Source of the DNA: Shimia aestuarii
Lineage (GTDB): Bacteria; Pseudomonadota; Alphaproteobacteria; Rhodobacterales; Rhodobacteraceae
NCBI RefSeq assembly: GCF_022814865.1
Contig: NZ_JAKVRD010000012.1
Span: 35,640 to 99,639, forward strand
Length of the DNA: 64,000 nucleotides
Direction: 5' to 3'
The translations under genes and the position numbers were made by a program. The notes beneath the pieces were generated by a model that saw nothing but the letters and a program-made list of their open reading frames with translations, was not told where the DNA came from and ran no database searches. Shown one piece after another: positions 32,842 to 42,060 of the stretch (position 1 is its first letter; the number at the start of each line of letters is the position of its first letter).

Positions 32842-33305
32842 GGCGTGCCGCTGATGTCTTTGGTCATGAAGATCGAGGTGGTGTTGGCCTCGTAATCGCC
32901 GAAGGGACCGCAATCGGTATATCCATGCGCCTTGTACAGGCTATGCGCCTGAGTCAGCTTATCGCCAGTTTCGAGCTTCACTGTCGGCAGGCCCTGGGTG
33001 CGGGCTTCTTCCTCGATCTTGCGCATCAGGTGATGGGCAATGCCTTTGCCGCGGGCGCGGGGATCGACGAACATGGATTTGATCTCGCCATAGGCGCCTT
33101 TGTTGGCCAGCGCGACACAGCCGAGCGCGTCTTTACCCTCGCGGGCAACGAAAAAGCGGATCGCCGGCACGCAAAGCTCGTCGATATCAAGGAAGTGGTT
33201 CTCCTCGGGCTCGAACAGCGTCTGCATCAGGGCATGGCTTTGACGCAGGAGGGCAGTCGCCTGCGGATCGCGCGGATCACCGGGAAGAACCTTGATGTCG
33301 GACAT
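32838..33305 (-). CDS. GNAT-family N-acetyltransferase
   Basis: 155-residue acetyl-CoA-dependent acyltransferase. The acetyl-CoA pyrophosphate loop is VDPRARGKGIAHHLMRKIEE, preceded by GEIKSMFV, and the C-terminal strand contains VKLETGDKL and YKAHGYTDCGPFGDY. This pattern matches the YafP/PhnO-like PF00583 group acting on small amines or protein N-termini. Start at ATG 33305, where conservation begins; the frame continues upstream across a hairpin repeat. Substrate unknown. Confidence 0.88.
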   Translation of the reverse strand: MSDIKVLPGDPRDPQATALLRQSHALMQTLFEPEENHFLDIDELCVPAIRFFVAREGKDALGCVALANKGAYGEIKSMFVDPRARGKGIAHHLMRKIEEEARTQGLPTVKLETGDKLTQAHSLYKAHGYTDCGPFGDYEANTTSIFMTKDISGTP

Positions 33306-33386
33306 GGGACTGCCTTTCGCGGTAGGAGGTCTTGATGGCGCTATGAATGGCAGGCGCGCGCGCCGCTGTCCAGATTGTGCAGGGTC

Positions 33387-33451
33387 AGGGGCGCCGCCCC
33401 TCTTGGCCGCAGGCGGCCAATTCACCCCGGGATATTTCTCGCAAGAGGAAG
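33387..33451. repeat. Hairpin-plus-tail repeat, copy D
   Basis: AGGGGCGCCGCCCCT hairpin, TT, GGCCGCAGGCGGCC hairpin, AATTCACCCCGGGATATTTC and GCAAGAGGAAGG. It matches copy A at 13562 across the flanks and tail while the second stem has changed on both sides. Here it lies between two divergent genes, so it is not simply a gene-end terminator. Confidence 0.8.
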
Positions 33452-33478
33452 GAAGGGCGGCGGATTTCCGCAATATCT

Positions 33479-33528
33479 TGTGGATAACTTGGGTACTGGG
33501 GGCATATCCTGTGGATCATCGTTGACTC
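33479..33528. promoter_or_regulatory. DnaA boxes and a GANTC site upstream of smc
   Basis: TGTGGATAA (33479-33487) is the exact complement of the DnaA box TTATCCACA; TGTGGATCA (33510-33518) differs at one base and lies 31 bases on in the same direction. A GACTC (GANTC, CcrM-type) site follows at 33524-33528. Confidence 0.5.
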
Positions 33529-33550
33529 TGGCATATCTGCTTGGGCAGGC

Positions 33551-36500
33551 TTGAGCGATAGATCAGAATCACGGGGACATCGTAACGCCTTGCGTTTTTC
33601 CAAGCTCAGACTGACCGGCTTTAAGAGCTTTGTCGATCCGACCGACCTTGTCATTGCGGACGGGTTGACCGGGGTCGTGGGGCCGAATGGCTGTGGAAAG
33701 TCGAACCTTCTGGAAGCGCTGCGTTGGGTGATGGGGGAGAACCGTCCGACGGCGATGCGTGGCGGCGGGATGGAAGACGTGATCTTTGCCGGGGCGGCGA
33801 CACGCCCGGCGCGCAACTTTGCCGAGGTGTCGCTTCATATCGACAATAGCGAGCGGCTGGCCCCGGCGGGGTTCAACGAGGATGATGCGCTCGAGATCGT
33901 GCGCCGGATCACGCGCGATGTCGGATCGGCCTATAAGGTCAATACCAAGGACGTGCGGGCGCGTGATGTGCAGATGCTATTCGCCGATGCCTCTACGGGT
34001 GCGCATTCGCCCGCTCTCGTGCGGCAGGGTCAGATTTCGGAACTCATCAACGCCAAGCCGAAAGCCCGGCGCCGTATCCTTGAGGAAGCGGCGGGGATTT
34101 CAGGGCTGTATCAGCGGCGGCACGAGGCGGAACTCAAGCTCAAGGGGGCCGAGAGCAACCTTGCGCGTGTCGATGATGTGATCGAGCAATTGGCGACCCA
34201 GCTGGCGCAGCTTGCGCGGCAGGCGAAACAGGCGGCGCGCTATCGGGCGATTGGCGAAGAGTTGCGGCAGGCAGAGGGGATGCTCCTTTATCGACGCTGG
34301 CGCGAAGCGGATGAGGCGCGGGCCAAGTCGGACGAGGAACTGCGCGAGCGGACCACGGCGGCGGCACAGGCAGAGGGCGCGGCGCGGGCGGCAGCCAAGA
34401 CGCGGCAGGCCAAGGATGATGCGCTTCCGCCCTTGCGCGAGGAAGAAGCGATTGCGGCGGCTGTGTTGCAGCGGCTTCAGGTGCAGCGCGATACGCTCAA
34501 CGATCAGGAAGAACACGCGCGTCAGATCATCGAGACGTTGCAGAACCGGATCGAGCAGCTTGGCAAGGATATGGAGCGCGAAGCGGGGCTCAACCGCGAC
34601 GCGGGCGAGACGATCGAGCGGCTCGAATGGGAAGCCGCGGAAATCGCCAAGGCCGGGGAAGGTCACAACGAAAAGCTCGAGGTGGCGACGGAAGCGGCGC
34701 GCGAGGCCGCGAGCCTGTTGCAAGAGCGCGAGAGCGAACTGTCGCAGCTGACCGAGGATGTGGCGCGGCTTGCGGCGCGGCACCAATCGGCGCACCGGTT
34801 CCTTGATGATACGCGCAAGACGCTTGAAAAGAGCGAGGCCGAGGCTGGCAAAGCGCGGGATGCGGTCAATGTCTCTAAGGCGGCACTGGTGAAGGCGTCG
34901 GAGGATTTCGAGACCGCGAAGACCGCGGAGGCGACAGCGGTTCAGGCCGCAGAGGCGGCGGAAGTGGCGCTTTCGCGGGCCGAAGAAGAGCGGGCGGAGA
35001 CGCAGGGCCGCGAGGCCGATGCGCGGGCCGAACGGTCAGAGGCCGAGGGCGAGTTGAACGCGTTGCGGGCCGAGGTCACGGCGCTTGCCAAGCTTGTTGA
35101 ACGGGATACGGCCGAAGGCGGGCAAATCCTCGACCGTTTGCAGGTCCAGCAGGGCTTTGAGAAGGCGCTTGGCGCGGCACTGGCGGATGATCTTCGGGCG
35201 CCGGAAGTGGACGAAGACGGGCCGTCTGGCTGGCATGTGCTTCCGGCGTATGACGAGGCGCAGGCGCTTCCTGATGGGGTGCCGTCGCTTGTCGCGCATG
35301 TGTCTGTGCCGGAGGTGCTTGAGCGGCGGATGAGCCAGATCGGGCTTGTCGCGGCAGAGGATGCGATGCGGCTTCAGCCGCTCCTGAGACCCGGCCAGCG
35401 GCTTGTCTCGCTCGAGGGGGATCTTTGGCGTTGGGATGGGTATCGCGCTTGGGCCGAGGATGCGCCGAGCGCAGCCGCGCTGCGGCTTCAACAGCTGAAC
35501 CGTCTCGAAGAATTGAAACAGCAGCTTGCGCGGGCGACGGCGCGGGCCGATGGCGCGGTGCAGGCGCATGAAACGCTTCAGGCGCGGCTGCGTGACTTGG
35601 CCGAGGCCGACAAGGCAGCGCGTCAGGCGCGACAGGCAGCAGACCGGGCCGTGGCGGATGCCAATCGCGCGCTGAGCCGGGCAGAGGCGGATCGCAACCT
35701 TGCCGAAGGGAAGCTGGAATCCCTGGGCCTTGCGGTGGCGCGGCACGAAGAAGACGCGATGGGCGCGCGGGCGCAGGTTGCAGAGGCCGAAAAGGCCCTC
35801 AGCGATCTTGGCGATCTCGACGCGGCCCGTGAAAGCGTGGAAGACGTCAAGATGACGGTCGAGGCGGCGCGGATCACCATGATGTCCAAACGCTCGGCGC
35901 AGGATGAGCTTCGGCGTGAAGGTGAGGCCCGGCTCAAGCGAAGCCAGGAGATCACCAAAGAGATCAGCGGTTGGCGCCATCGTCTTGAGACTGCGGAGAA
36001 GCGGATCGGCGAATTGGCCGAGCGCAAAACCTCCTCGGAAGCCGAACTCAAGGAAGCCGGTAGTGCGCCGGACGAGATCGCGGCGAAGCGTGCCGAACTA
36101 AGCGATGCGATCGAAGAGGCCGAAGCGCGGCGGCGCAAGGCGGCGGACACGTTGGCCGAGGCGGAAACCGCGCTGCGCGAGGCGGAACATGCCGAACGAG
36201 ACGCGGAACGAGCGGCCAGTGAGGCGCGCGAGGCGCGGGCGCGTTCCGAGGCGCGGGCCGATGCGGCACGCGAAACGGTCTCCTTCGCGGCAGAGCGGAT
36301 CTACGAGGAACAACAGATTTCGCCTGCTGCGCTTCTTGAGCGGCTTGGCGTGACGCCGGATGCGATGCCGGACAGCCATGGTATCGAGGCGGATGTGAAC
36401 CGTCTCAAGCGGCAGCGCGATAGCCTTGGCGCGGTGAACCTGCGTGCCGAAGAAGACGCCAAGGCGGTTCAGGAAGAGCATGATGCGCTTGTGACCGAAA

Positions 36501-37045
36501 AGGCGGATTTGGAGGAGGCAATCAAGACCCTGCGCGGCGGGATCGCAAGCCTCAACCGAGAGGGGCGCGAACGTCTCCTGACAGCGTTCGAGCAGGTCAA
36601 TTCAAACTTTACCTTGTTGTTCCGGCACCTGTTTGGTGGTGGCGAGGCGAACCTTGTTCTTGTCGAGAGTGATGACCCGCTCGAGGCGGGGCTCGAGATC
36701 ATGTGCCAGCCGCCGGGCAAGAAACTCTCGACGCTGAGCCTGTTGTCGGGGGGGGAGCAAACGCTGACGGCGCTGGCGCTCATCTTTGCGGTGTTCCTTG
36801 CCAACCCGGCACCGATCTGTGTTCTCGATGAGGTCGACGCGCCGCTTGATGATGCGAACGTGACGCGGTTCTGTGATCTTCTTGACGAGATGTGCCGCCG
36901 CACCAATACGCGCTTCCTCATCATCACGCACCATGCTGTGACCATGGCGCGGATGGATCGCCTGTTCGGTGTGACCATGGCCGAGCAGGGCGTTTCGCAG
37001 CTTGTGTCGGTTGACCTCAAGGCGGCGGAGTCGATGGTGGCCTAG
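33551..37045 (+). CDS. smc: Chromosome segregation ATPase SMC
   Basis: Condensin core that folds and separates chromosomes, working with ScpA and ScpB as a DNA-entrapping ring. 1164 residues, full length. Walker A GPNGCGKSN is at ~44-52. A long coiled coil runs from ~170 to 500, a hinge near 530-630 around FEKALGAALADDLRAPEVDE, and a return coiled coil to ~980. The signature LSLLSGGEQTLTALAL is at ~1062 and Walker B CVLDEVDAPLDDAN at ~1090. Both plausible starts are TTG: 33551 or 33590, the latter giving the usual RFSKLRLTGFKSF opening. Confidence 0.96.
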   Translation: MSDRSESRGHRNALRFSKLRLTGFKSFVDPTDLVIADGLTGVVGPNGCGKSNLLEALRWVMGENRPTAMRGGGMEDVIFAGAATRPARNFAEVSLHIDNSERLAPAGFNEDDALEIVRRITRDVGSAYKVNTKDVRARDVQMLFADASTGAHSPALVRQGQISELINAKPKARRRILEEAAGISGLYQRRHEAELKLKGAESNLARVDDVIEQLATQLAQLARQAKQAARYRAIGEELRQAEGMLLYRRWREADEARAKSDEELRERTTAAAQAEGAARAAAKTRQAKDDALPPLREEEAIAAAVLQRLQVQRDTLNDQEEHARQIIETLQNRIEQLGKDMEREAGLNRDAGETIERLEWEAAEIAKAGEGHNEKLEVATEAAREAASLLQERESELSQLTEDVARLAARHQSAHRFLDDTRKTLEKSEAEAGKARDAVNVSKAALVKASEDFETAKTAEATAVQAAEAAEVALSRAEEERAETQGREADARAERSEAEGELNALRAEVTALAKLVERDTAEGGQILDRLQVQQGFEKALGAALADDLRAPEVDEDGPSGWHVLPAYDEAQALPDGVPSLVAHVSVPEVLERRMSQIGLVAAEDAMRLQPLLRPGQRLVSLEGDLWRWDGYRAWAEDAPSAAALRLQQLNRLEELKQQLARATARADGAVQAHETLQARLRDLAEADKAARQARQAADRAVADANRALSRAEADRNLAEGKLESLGLAVARHEEDAMGARAQVAEAEKALSDLGDLDAARESVEDVKMTVEAARITMMSKRSAQDELRREGEARLKRSQEITKEISGWRHRLETAEKRIGELAERKTSSEAELKEAGSAPDEIAAKRAELSDAIEEAEARRRKAADTLAEAETALREAEHAERDAERAASEAREARARSEARADAARETVSFAAERIYEEQQISPAALLERLGVTPDAMPDSHGIEADVNRLKRQRDSLGAVNLRAEEDAKAVQEEHDALVTEKADLEEAIKTLRGGIASLNREGRERLLTAFEQVNSNFTLLFRHLFGGGEANLVLVESDDPLEAGLEIMCQPPGKKLSTLSLLSGGEQTLTALALIFAVFLANPAPICVLDEVDAPLDDANVTRFCDLLDEMCRRTNTRFLIITHHAVTMARMDRLFGVTMAEQGVSQLVSVDLKAAESMVA

Positions 37046-37176
37046 GCCATTTGGCCAGGGTCTCGCACGTTAAGCGACTGAGACATCTCCTTTTTATAGA
37101 ATCGTTGAGCAAAGATTCGGGAAGCGGCATGATTTTCGCATGGGCATTTTGCCCGCGCGATAGGAGGAGTATTTCA

Positions 37177-37758
37177 ATGAAACAGATTCTTGGATTTGCC
37201 GCCGCCGGTATTCTGGCTGCGGGGATGGCATTGGCCGATGGGCATATGGTGTGGCGGTCCGTGGATGCGCAATCCAGCGTGGCTTTCGGGTCGGTAAAGG
37301 GGAACGAGACCGGGGAGGTTCATCATTTCAGTGGCGTCAGCGGTAGCGTTTCCGAGGCGGGAGACGTGTCGATCATGATTGATCTCACGTCGGTCGAGAC
37401 GAATATCGACATCCGCAACGAGCGCATGGCAGAGCATGTGTTCAAGGGCGCGACCACGGCTGAATTGATGGGAACGGTCGATATGGGCGCGGTGAGCGCG
37501 CTTGCGGTTGGTGAGACCATGTTGACCGGGTTCGAAGGGAGCCTTTCCCTCATGGGCATGCAGGCGGATGTCGAGGCAGAGATGCTTGTCGTGCGGCTGG
37601 CGGAGGATCGGGTTCTCGTCACGACCGCGGATTTCATCATGCTCTCGACTGCGGATCTTGGCCTTGATGGCGGGATTGACACGTTGAAGGATCTCGCGGG
37701 TCTTTCTGGCATCACGCGTGTCACACCGGTCGCGGTTCGGATGGTGTTTGAGCACTAA
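37177..37758 (+). CDS. Periplasmic YceI-family protein
   Basis: 193 residues with a signal peptide (FAAAGILAAGMALADG). The mature lipocalin-like domain has WRSVDAQSSVAFGSVKGNET, VHHFSGVSGSVSEAG and SVETNIDIRNERMAEHVFKG, as in YceI proteins that bind isoprenoid or fatty-amide ligands in the periplasm. AGGAGG lies nine bases before the ATG. GAATC and GATTC (both GANTC) lie 60-80 bases upstream. A strong bidirectional terminator follows. Confidence 0.9.
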   Translation: MKQILGFAAAGILAAGMALADGHMVWRSVDAQSSVAFGSVKGNETGEVHHFSGVSGSVSEAGDVSIMIDLTSVETNIDIRNERMAEHVFKGATTAELMGTVDMGAVSALAVGETMLTGFEGSLSLMGMQADVEAEMLVVRLAEDRVLVTTADFIMLSTADLGLDGGIDTLKDLAGLSGITRVTPVAVRMVFEH

Positions 37759-37762
37759 GGCA

Positions 37763-37795
37763 AAGGCCCGGAGTGCATTTCTGGCTCCGGGCCTT
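37763..37795. terminator. Bidirectional terminator between yceI-like and transglycosylase genes
   Basis: AAGGCCCGGAG (37763-37773) pairs with CTCCGGGCCTT (37785-37795), a perfect 11-base stem, four bases after the YceI stop and 12 bases from the converging transglycosylase stop. Confidence 0.8.
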
Positions 37796-37806
37796 GTTTC
37801 CGCTTT

Positions 37807-38976
37807 TCAGAGGCGGTTGAGAAGCGTGGCCGTGGGCCAAGCGTCTGCGGGCAGGCCGAGGCGCATTTGTTCGGCGCGCACGGCGGCGCGGGTGCCTGCG
37901 CCAAGGATGCCGTCGATCTTGCCGACATCATGGCCGCGGGCCTGTAGCTTGCGCTGAAGCTGTTTCATCTGGCCGCCTGAAAGGCCCGGTTCGGGATTGC
38001 CAGCGTCATAGCGCGGCGCGCCTTCGAGGCGGGTTGCGAAATAGGCGGCGGTGGTCACGTAGACAAAGCTCTGGTTCCATTCGAAATAGACGTTGAAGTT
38101 CGGGTAGGCGAGGAAGGCCGGCCCCTTGCGCCCCTGCGGCAGGATCAAGGACGCAGGCAGGTTGGCGAGCTTGCCCGAGCGCGGCTTGATGCCGAGGCGG
38201 GACCAGTCGGAGGTGCTCATCGTGGTCTGGAGGCCAGAGAGGGACCAGTCCATGGAGTCTGGGACGGTCACTTCTTGTAGCCACGGTTCGCCTTTGCGCC
38301 AACCGAGATGCGAGAGCATCTTGGCGCCGGACATGAGGGCGTCTTGGGCGGAGGTTTTGAGGAGGACATGGCCATCACCATCGCCATCGACGCCGTTCTC
38401 GAGAATGTCTTGCGGGAGCATCTGGACCATGCCGATCTCGCCCGCCCAGGCGCCTGTGGTTTTGGTTGGGCTGAAATCGCCGTGTTTGTAAAGCTCGAGC
38501 GCGGCGAAAACCTGAGGGCGGAAGAGATGCGGGCGGCGGCAGTCATGGGCCAGCGTCACAAGGGAATTGAGCGTGTTGAAGTCGCCCTGAAACGCGCCGT
38601 AGTCCGTCTCAAAAGCCCAGAACGCCAAGAGGACGCCGCGCGAGACGCCGTAGGTTTTCTCGATGCGGGAGAAGGTGTTGGCGTAGGTCTTGGCCTTGGA
38701 TTGGCCGACATTGATGCGGTTTTGGCTAATGAGGCGTTGTGAGAAGTCGAGGAAGGGCATTTGAAAGACGCCCTGCGCACGGTCGGCCTTGAGGGTGCGG
38801 GGGTCCTGGCGGACGGAGGCGAAGAAATTGTTCACCGTGGATTGTGCATAGCCGCGCGACACCGCTTCGGACTTGAGATCCTGGACAAAGCCCGAGAAGG
38901 AACCGCCACAGGGTGTCGCGGCGAGGGCGGATTGGGCGGTAAGCGCGAGCGCGGCGATGAAGAGAGTAAAACGCAT
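37807..38976 (-). CDS. Lytic murein transglycosylase (MltB-like) with peptidoglycan-binding domain
   Basis: Exported peptidoglycan lytic enzyme, 389 residues, with signal peptide FIAALALTAQSALA. The SLT_2 catalytic domain has the Glu in AFWAFETDYGAFQGDF and GEIGMVQMLPQDILENGVDG. A C-terminal peptidoglycan-binding domain (QMKQLQRKLQARGHDVGKID) binds the wall. ATG 38976 follows GAGGATCTC and begins the signal; the longer frame upstream is not supported. The product would cleave glycan strands to 1,6-anhydro ends in the periplasm. Confidence 0.92.
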   Translation of the reverse strand: MRFTLFIAALALTAQSALAATPCGGSFSGFVQDLKSEAVSRGYAQSTVNNFFASVRQDPRTLKADRAQGVFQMPFLDFSQRLISQNRINVGQSKAKTYANTFSRIEKTYGVSRGVLLAFWAFETDYGAFQGDFNTLNSLVTLAHDCRRPHLFRPQVFAALELYKHGDFSPTKTTGAWAGEIGMVQMLPQDILENGVDGDGDGHVLLKTSAQDALMSGAKMLSHLGWRKGEPWLQEVTVPDSMDWSLSGLQTTMSTSDWSRLGIKPRSGKLANLPASLILPQGRKGPAFLAYPNFNVYFEWNQSFVYVTTAAYFATRLEGAPRYDAGNPEPGLSGGQMKQLQRKLQARGHDVGKIDGILGAGTRAAVRAEQMRLGLPADAWPTATLLNRL

Positions 38977-39035
38977 GAGATCCTCGTGAACGATTTGCGG
39001 CGAGCCTAGCAGGGGCAGGGCCGCGCGGACAATGA

Positions 39036-39944
39036 TTAGATCAGAGCAAGGAGGGCGGTCAGGGCGAGGGCGGCGGCCCATGTCCGCCAAAGCGCGGTGC
39101 AGGCGGCGTCGATCTCGTCGGGGCCGAGGTTGCGGCGGCCCGTGGCGTTGACGAAGGGAAAGTCGCGCATCTCGCCGTCATAGGCGCGGGGGCCGGAGAT
39201 GGCGACGCCAAGGGCGCGGGCCATGGCGGATTCGGGCCATCCGGCATTGGGAGAGCGGTGCAGGCGCGCGTCGGTGCGGATCGCGGGCCAATCGGAGAGG
39301 ACATTATGCGTTGCGCCGATCATGAGCGCGGTCAGGCGGGCGGGAAGCCAGTTCAGCAGATCGTCAAAGCGCGCCGCGGCCCAGCCGAATTCCTCGTGGC
39401 GTGGGGTGCGGTAGCCGATCATGCTATCGGCGGTGTTGATGGCCTTGTAGACGAAGAGGCCGGGCAAACCCGCGACAAGAAACCAGAAGGCCGGGGCGAT
39501 GACACCGTCGGAAAGGTTCTCGGCGGCGGATTCGATGGCAGAGCGGGAGACGGCGTCGGCGTCCATCGCTTCGGTATCGCGCGAGACGATGCGCGACACG
39601 GCGCGTCGGCCTTCGCCAAGAGACAGGCGCAGACCATCGCCCACGGCACGGACGTGATCGACAAGCGAGCGTTGGGCGAGAAGGATTGCCGTAAGCAAAA
39701 TCTCAGGTAGCCAGCCGAAGGCGGCGAGGAGTTTGCCGAGGACCAGCATGGCCAGTGTCAGGGCTGCGATGGTGGCAACACCTTTGGCCTTGCGCGATGA
39801 TCCCTCATTGAACCGCGCGTCGGCCCATCCAATCGCGCGCCCAAGCAGCACAGCCGGGTGCGACACCCGAGACCAGAGCCAGCGCGGTTCGCCAAGGGCT
39901 GCATCGAGAAGCAAGGCGAGAGCGAGGAGGGAGGCGTGGCTCAT
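39036..39944 (-). CDS. cbiB: Adenosylcobinamide-phosphate synthase
   Basis: Integral membrane enzyme (CbiB/CobD) that joins aminopropanol phosphate to adenosylcobyric acid late in vitamin B12 synthesis, 302 residues. Family marks are [53 protein letters not shown] and [18 protein letters not shown]. About five membrane helices. No other cobalamin gene and no B12 riboswitch-like leader is visible beside it. Elsewhere this gene often pairs with a CobC-type aminotransferase, absent here. Confidence 0.94.
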   Translation of the reverse strand: MSHASLLALALLLDAALGEPRWLWSRVSHPAVLLGRAIGWADARFNEGSSRKAKGVATIAALTLAMLVLGKLLAAFGWLPEILLTAILLAQRSLVDHVRAVGDGLRLSLGEGRRAVSRIVSRDTEAMDADAVSRSAIESAAENLSDGVIAPAFWFLVAGLPGLFVYKAINTADSMIGYRTPRHEEFGWAAARFDDLLNWLPARLTALMIGATHNVLSDWPAIRTDARLHRSPNAGWPESAMARALGVAISGPRAYDGEMRDFPFVNATGRRNLGPDEIDAACTALWRTWAAALALTALLALI

Positions 39945-40042
39945 GGGACTTCAACCTGTGCAAACTATCCGGTTCGGGCGCAGGTGCGTTGTCGCGGGAA
40001 TGGGGGGCGAGTGCAAGAATTACAGGCCCCCACGCGCCTCGG

Positions 40043-40057
40043 TTAATCCAAAATTAA
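40043..40057 (+). promoter_or_regulatory. Full CtrA-type box upstream of receiver gene
   Basis: TTAA-TCCAAAA-TTAA matches the CtrA consensus TTAA-N7-TTAA exactly. It lies 81 bases before the start of the receiver gene and about 100 bases from the divergent cbiB start. Confidence 0.65.
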
Positions 40058-40138
40058 TCATTTGTTAGGAGTCTGGTAAGGCGCGGGCCCGGTATCTATG
40101 GATTGGTTGTGTTTGGCCCGACTGTCGCAGGAGATGAC

Positions 40139-40501
40139 ATGCGGGTTCTGATTGTAGAGAGCAATCCAGATTTGGGTCGGCTCTGGCAACGGCATTTGGA
40201 AAGGCTTGGGGCCGAGGTTGACCTCGTCACCTGTGAGGCCACGGCGATTCATGCCCTGCGGATGCGGCCCTTTGATATCATTGTCCTTGATCTCGTGATC
40301 GAGGAAGGCGCGGCGCTTGCGATTTCGGATTTCGCCTCATACCGGCGTCCCGAGGCGCGGGTGCTCTTTGTCACCAACACCTCGTTCTTTTCCGATGGAT
40401 CCATTTTTCGCCATAGCGCCAACGCCTGTGCGTTCGTGCAATCAAGCACACCGCCCGAGGACATCGCCGCTATGGTTGAACATTACGCCGCGACGCCCTG
40501 A
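40139..40501 (+). CDS. Single-domain response-regulator-like receiver, atypical
   Basis: 120-residue stand-alone receiver fold with no output domain. VLIVESNPDLGRLWQ holds the acidic pocket in altered form (ES instead of DD), FDIIVLDLVIEEG gives the phospho-acceptor Asp, and VLFVTNTSFFS holds the Thr/Ser position. The usual Lys before Pro near the C-terminus is missing: CAFVQSSTPPEDI replaces the K-P motif. It may signal without normal phosphorylation. AGGAGATGAC precedes the ATG. It overlaps the converging glutathione-transferase-like gene by 19 bases. The CtrA box upstream points to cell-cycle or motility control. Confidence 0.7.
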   Translation: MRVLIVESNPDLGRLWQRHLERLGAEVDLVTCEATAIHALRMRPFDIIVLDLVIEEGAALAISDFASYRRPEARVLFVTNTSFFSDGSIFRHSANACAFVQSSTPPEDIAAMVEHYAATP

Positions 40502-41490
40502 TCCTTGTCGCCCATCTTTTCGCGACCGTGCGATTCCCAGTAGTTGATCTCGGGGTTGATCGGCAGGATGCGGTTCGGATTGATGGTATCGTGGCTATAG
40601 TGATAGTGGCGCACGATGTGATCCATGTTGACCGTGTCGGCGACGCCCGGATGTTGGAAAAGCTCTCGCGTGTAGGCCCAGAGGTTCGGATAGTCGATGA
40701 GACGCCGACGATTGCATTTGAAATGCAGGTGATAGACCGGATCAAAGCGGATCAGCGTCGTGAAAAGGCGCCAGTCCGCTTCGGTCAGGCGATTGCCGAT
40801 GAGATAGCGCGACTTGGAGAGTCGCTCTTCGAGCCAGTCGAGGGTCTCAAAGAGAGGATAGACGGCTTCTTCATAGGCGGCCTGTGTGGTGGCAAAGCCG
40901 GATTTGTAAACGCCGTTGTTGACCGTGTCATAGATGCGCGCGTTGACGTCTTCGATCTCGTCGCGAAGCGGCTTGGGCCAGTAGTCCTCTCGGTTGCCGG
41001 TCAGGTCGTCAAAGGCCGAATTGAGCATGCGAATGATCTCGGCGCTTTCATTTGAGACGATGGTCTTTCGCGTCTTGTCCCAAAGGATCGGCACCGTGAC
41101 GCGCCCGGAATAGACGGGATCGGCCTCTGTATAGATCTCTCGGGCGAAGGTCTTGCCGAGGAGGGTATCGCCGGTTGCACCATACGCATCCGTTTGGAAT
41201 GTCCAGCCCTCACCAAGCATATCGGGATGCACGACTGAAATGCTGATATGATCGGTCAGGTCTTTCAGGGCGCGGAAGATCAGGGTTCGGTGTGCCCAGG
41301 GGCAGGCATAGGACACATAGAGGTGATAGCGTCCACTTTCGGCCTTGAAGCCACCTTCGCCAGAGGGGCCGGGCGCGCCATCGGCGGTGATCCAGTTGCG
41401 AAATTGCGATTCAGAGCGCACGAACTTTCCGTTCGTCGCCTTTGTGTCATACCATTTGTCGGTCCATTGACCGTCGACGAGCAAACCCAT
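40483..41490 (-). CDS. Glutathionyl-hydroquinone reductase (YqjG/ECM4-like)
   Basis: Xi-class glutathione transferase, 335 residues, that reduces glutathionyl-hydroquinones. The catalytic Cys is in SYACPWAHRTLIFRALK; VPILWDKTRKTIVSNESAEI forms the glutathione site. The C-terminal helical domain has YLIGNRLTEADWRLFTTLIR followed by FDPVYHLHFKCN, both family marks. It overlaps the receiver gene at its 3' end by 19 bases; no partner gene is adjacent. Confidence 0.93.
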   Translation of the reverse strand: MGLLVDGQWTDKWYDTKATNGKFVRSESQFRNWITADGAPGPSGEGGFKAESGRYHLYVSYACPWAHRTLIFRALKDLTDHISISVVHPDMLGEGWTFQTDAYGATGDTLLGKTFAREIYTEADPVYSGRVTVPILWDKTRKTIVSNESAEIIRMLNSAFDDLTGNREDYWPKPLRDEIEDVNARIYDTVNNGVYKSGFATTQAAYEEAVYPLFETLDWLEERLSKSRYLIGNRLTEADWRLFTTLIRFDPVYHLHFKCNRRRLIDYPNLWAYTRELFQHPGVADTVNMDHIVRHYHYSHDTINPNRILPINPEINYWESHGREKMGDKDQGVAA

Positions 41491-41643
41491 GATGGTCTCC
41501 TTTCTGTTGTCCCAAGAGGTAGGGCGCGAAGGGTGCGGTGAAAACGCAACAGGGCGCAGGGGAACTGCGCGTCAATGCACAGGTGGGCGGTTGACGGGAA
41601 TCGCTTTGGCCGTGACCCTGCGGACAAGTATGGAGAACGCGAT

Positions 41644-41997
41644 ATGTCGACATGGGTTCCTAAGGAAGTGCAGGCGGGGCTTGATGCGGCCCGCAAGAAG
41701 AGCTTGCGCAAGAGCAGCAAGATGCGGGTCGAGGCCGATGGCCAGTCGTTTCGCGTTCTGAAATATCGCGAGAACGGGTTTACCCTTGATATCGAGGATG
41801 CGCCGCACCTGCGCGGATTGGTCGATCTCTACGACGGGGGGCGGCATGTCTATCAATGCCTCATCGTGGCCTCCGAGGAAGATGGCGACGTGATGCATTA
41901 CGAGTTCAAGCGCTCGACCGTGGCCGAGGACAAGCCGCCTGCGGACTATTTTAAAGGTGAGAACCAGCCCACTGCGCTCATCGCCGATCAGAGCTAG
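41644..41997 (+). CDS. Conserved-looking small protein of unknown function
   Basis: 117 residues, soluble, no signal peptide. The N-terminal ~35 residues are lysine/arginine rich (AARKKSLRKSSKMRVEADG). The centre has RGLVDLYDGGRHVYQCLIVA and the end is acidic. I recognise no named family. The ATG at 41644 follows GGAGAACG; an upstream in-frame ATG at 41575 overlaps the promoter region of the divergent gene and is less likely. A bidirectional terminator lies after it. Confidence 0.6.
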   Translation: MSTWVPKEVQAGLDAARKKSLRKSSKMRVEADGQSFRVLKYRENGFTLDIEDAPHLRGLVDLYDGGRHVYQCLIVASEEDGDVMHYEFKRSTVAEDKPPADYFKGENQPTALIADQS

Positions 41998-42016
41998 GGC
42001 ATTTGGTAGAGAGATG

Positions 42017-42048
42017 AAGAGGCGGTCAGAGCAATCTGGCCGCCTCTT
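42017..42048. terminator. Bidirectional terminator
   Basis: AAGAGGCGGTCAG (42017-42029) pairs with CTGGCCGCCTCTT (42036-42048) with one G-T pair, between two converging genes. Confidence 0.75.
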
Positions 42049-42060
42049 GTCTTGTGCGGG

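Noticed and set aside
39945..40138. Possible B12 riboswitch upstream of cbiB
   Set aside because: I see no B12-box-like segment or long structured leader in the 194-base gap; the CtrA box explains part of it.
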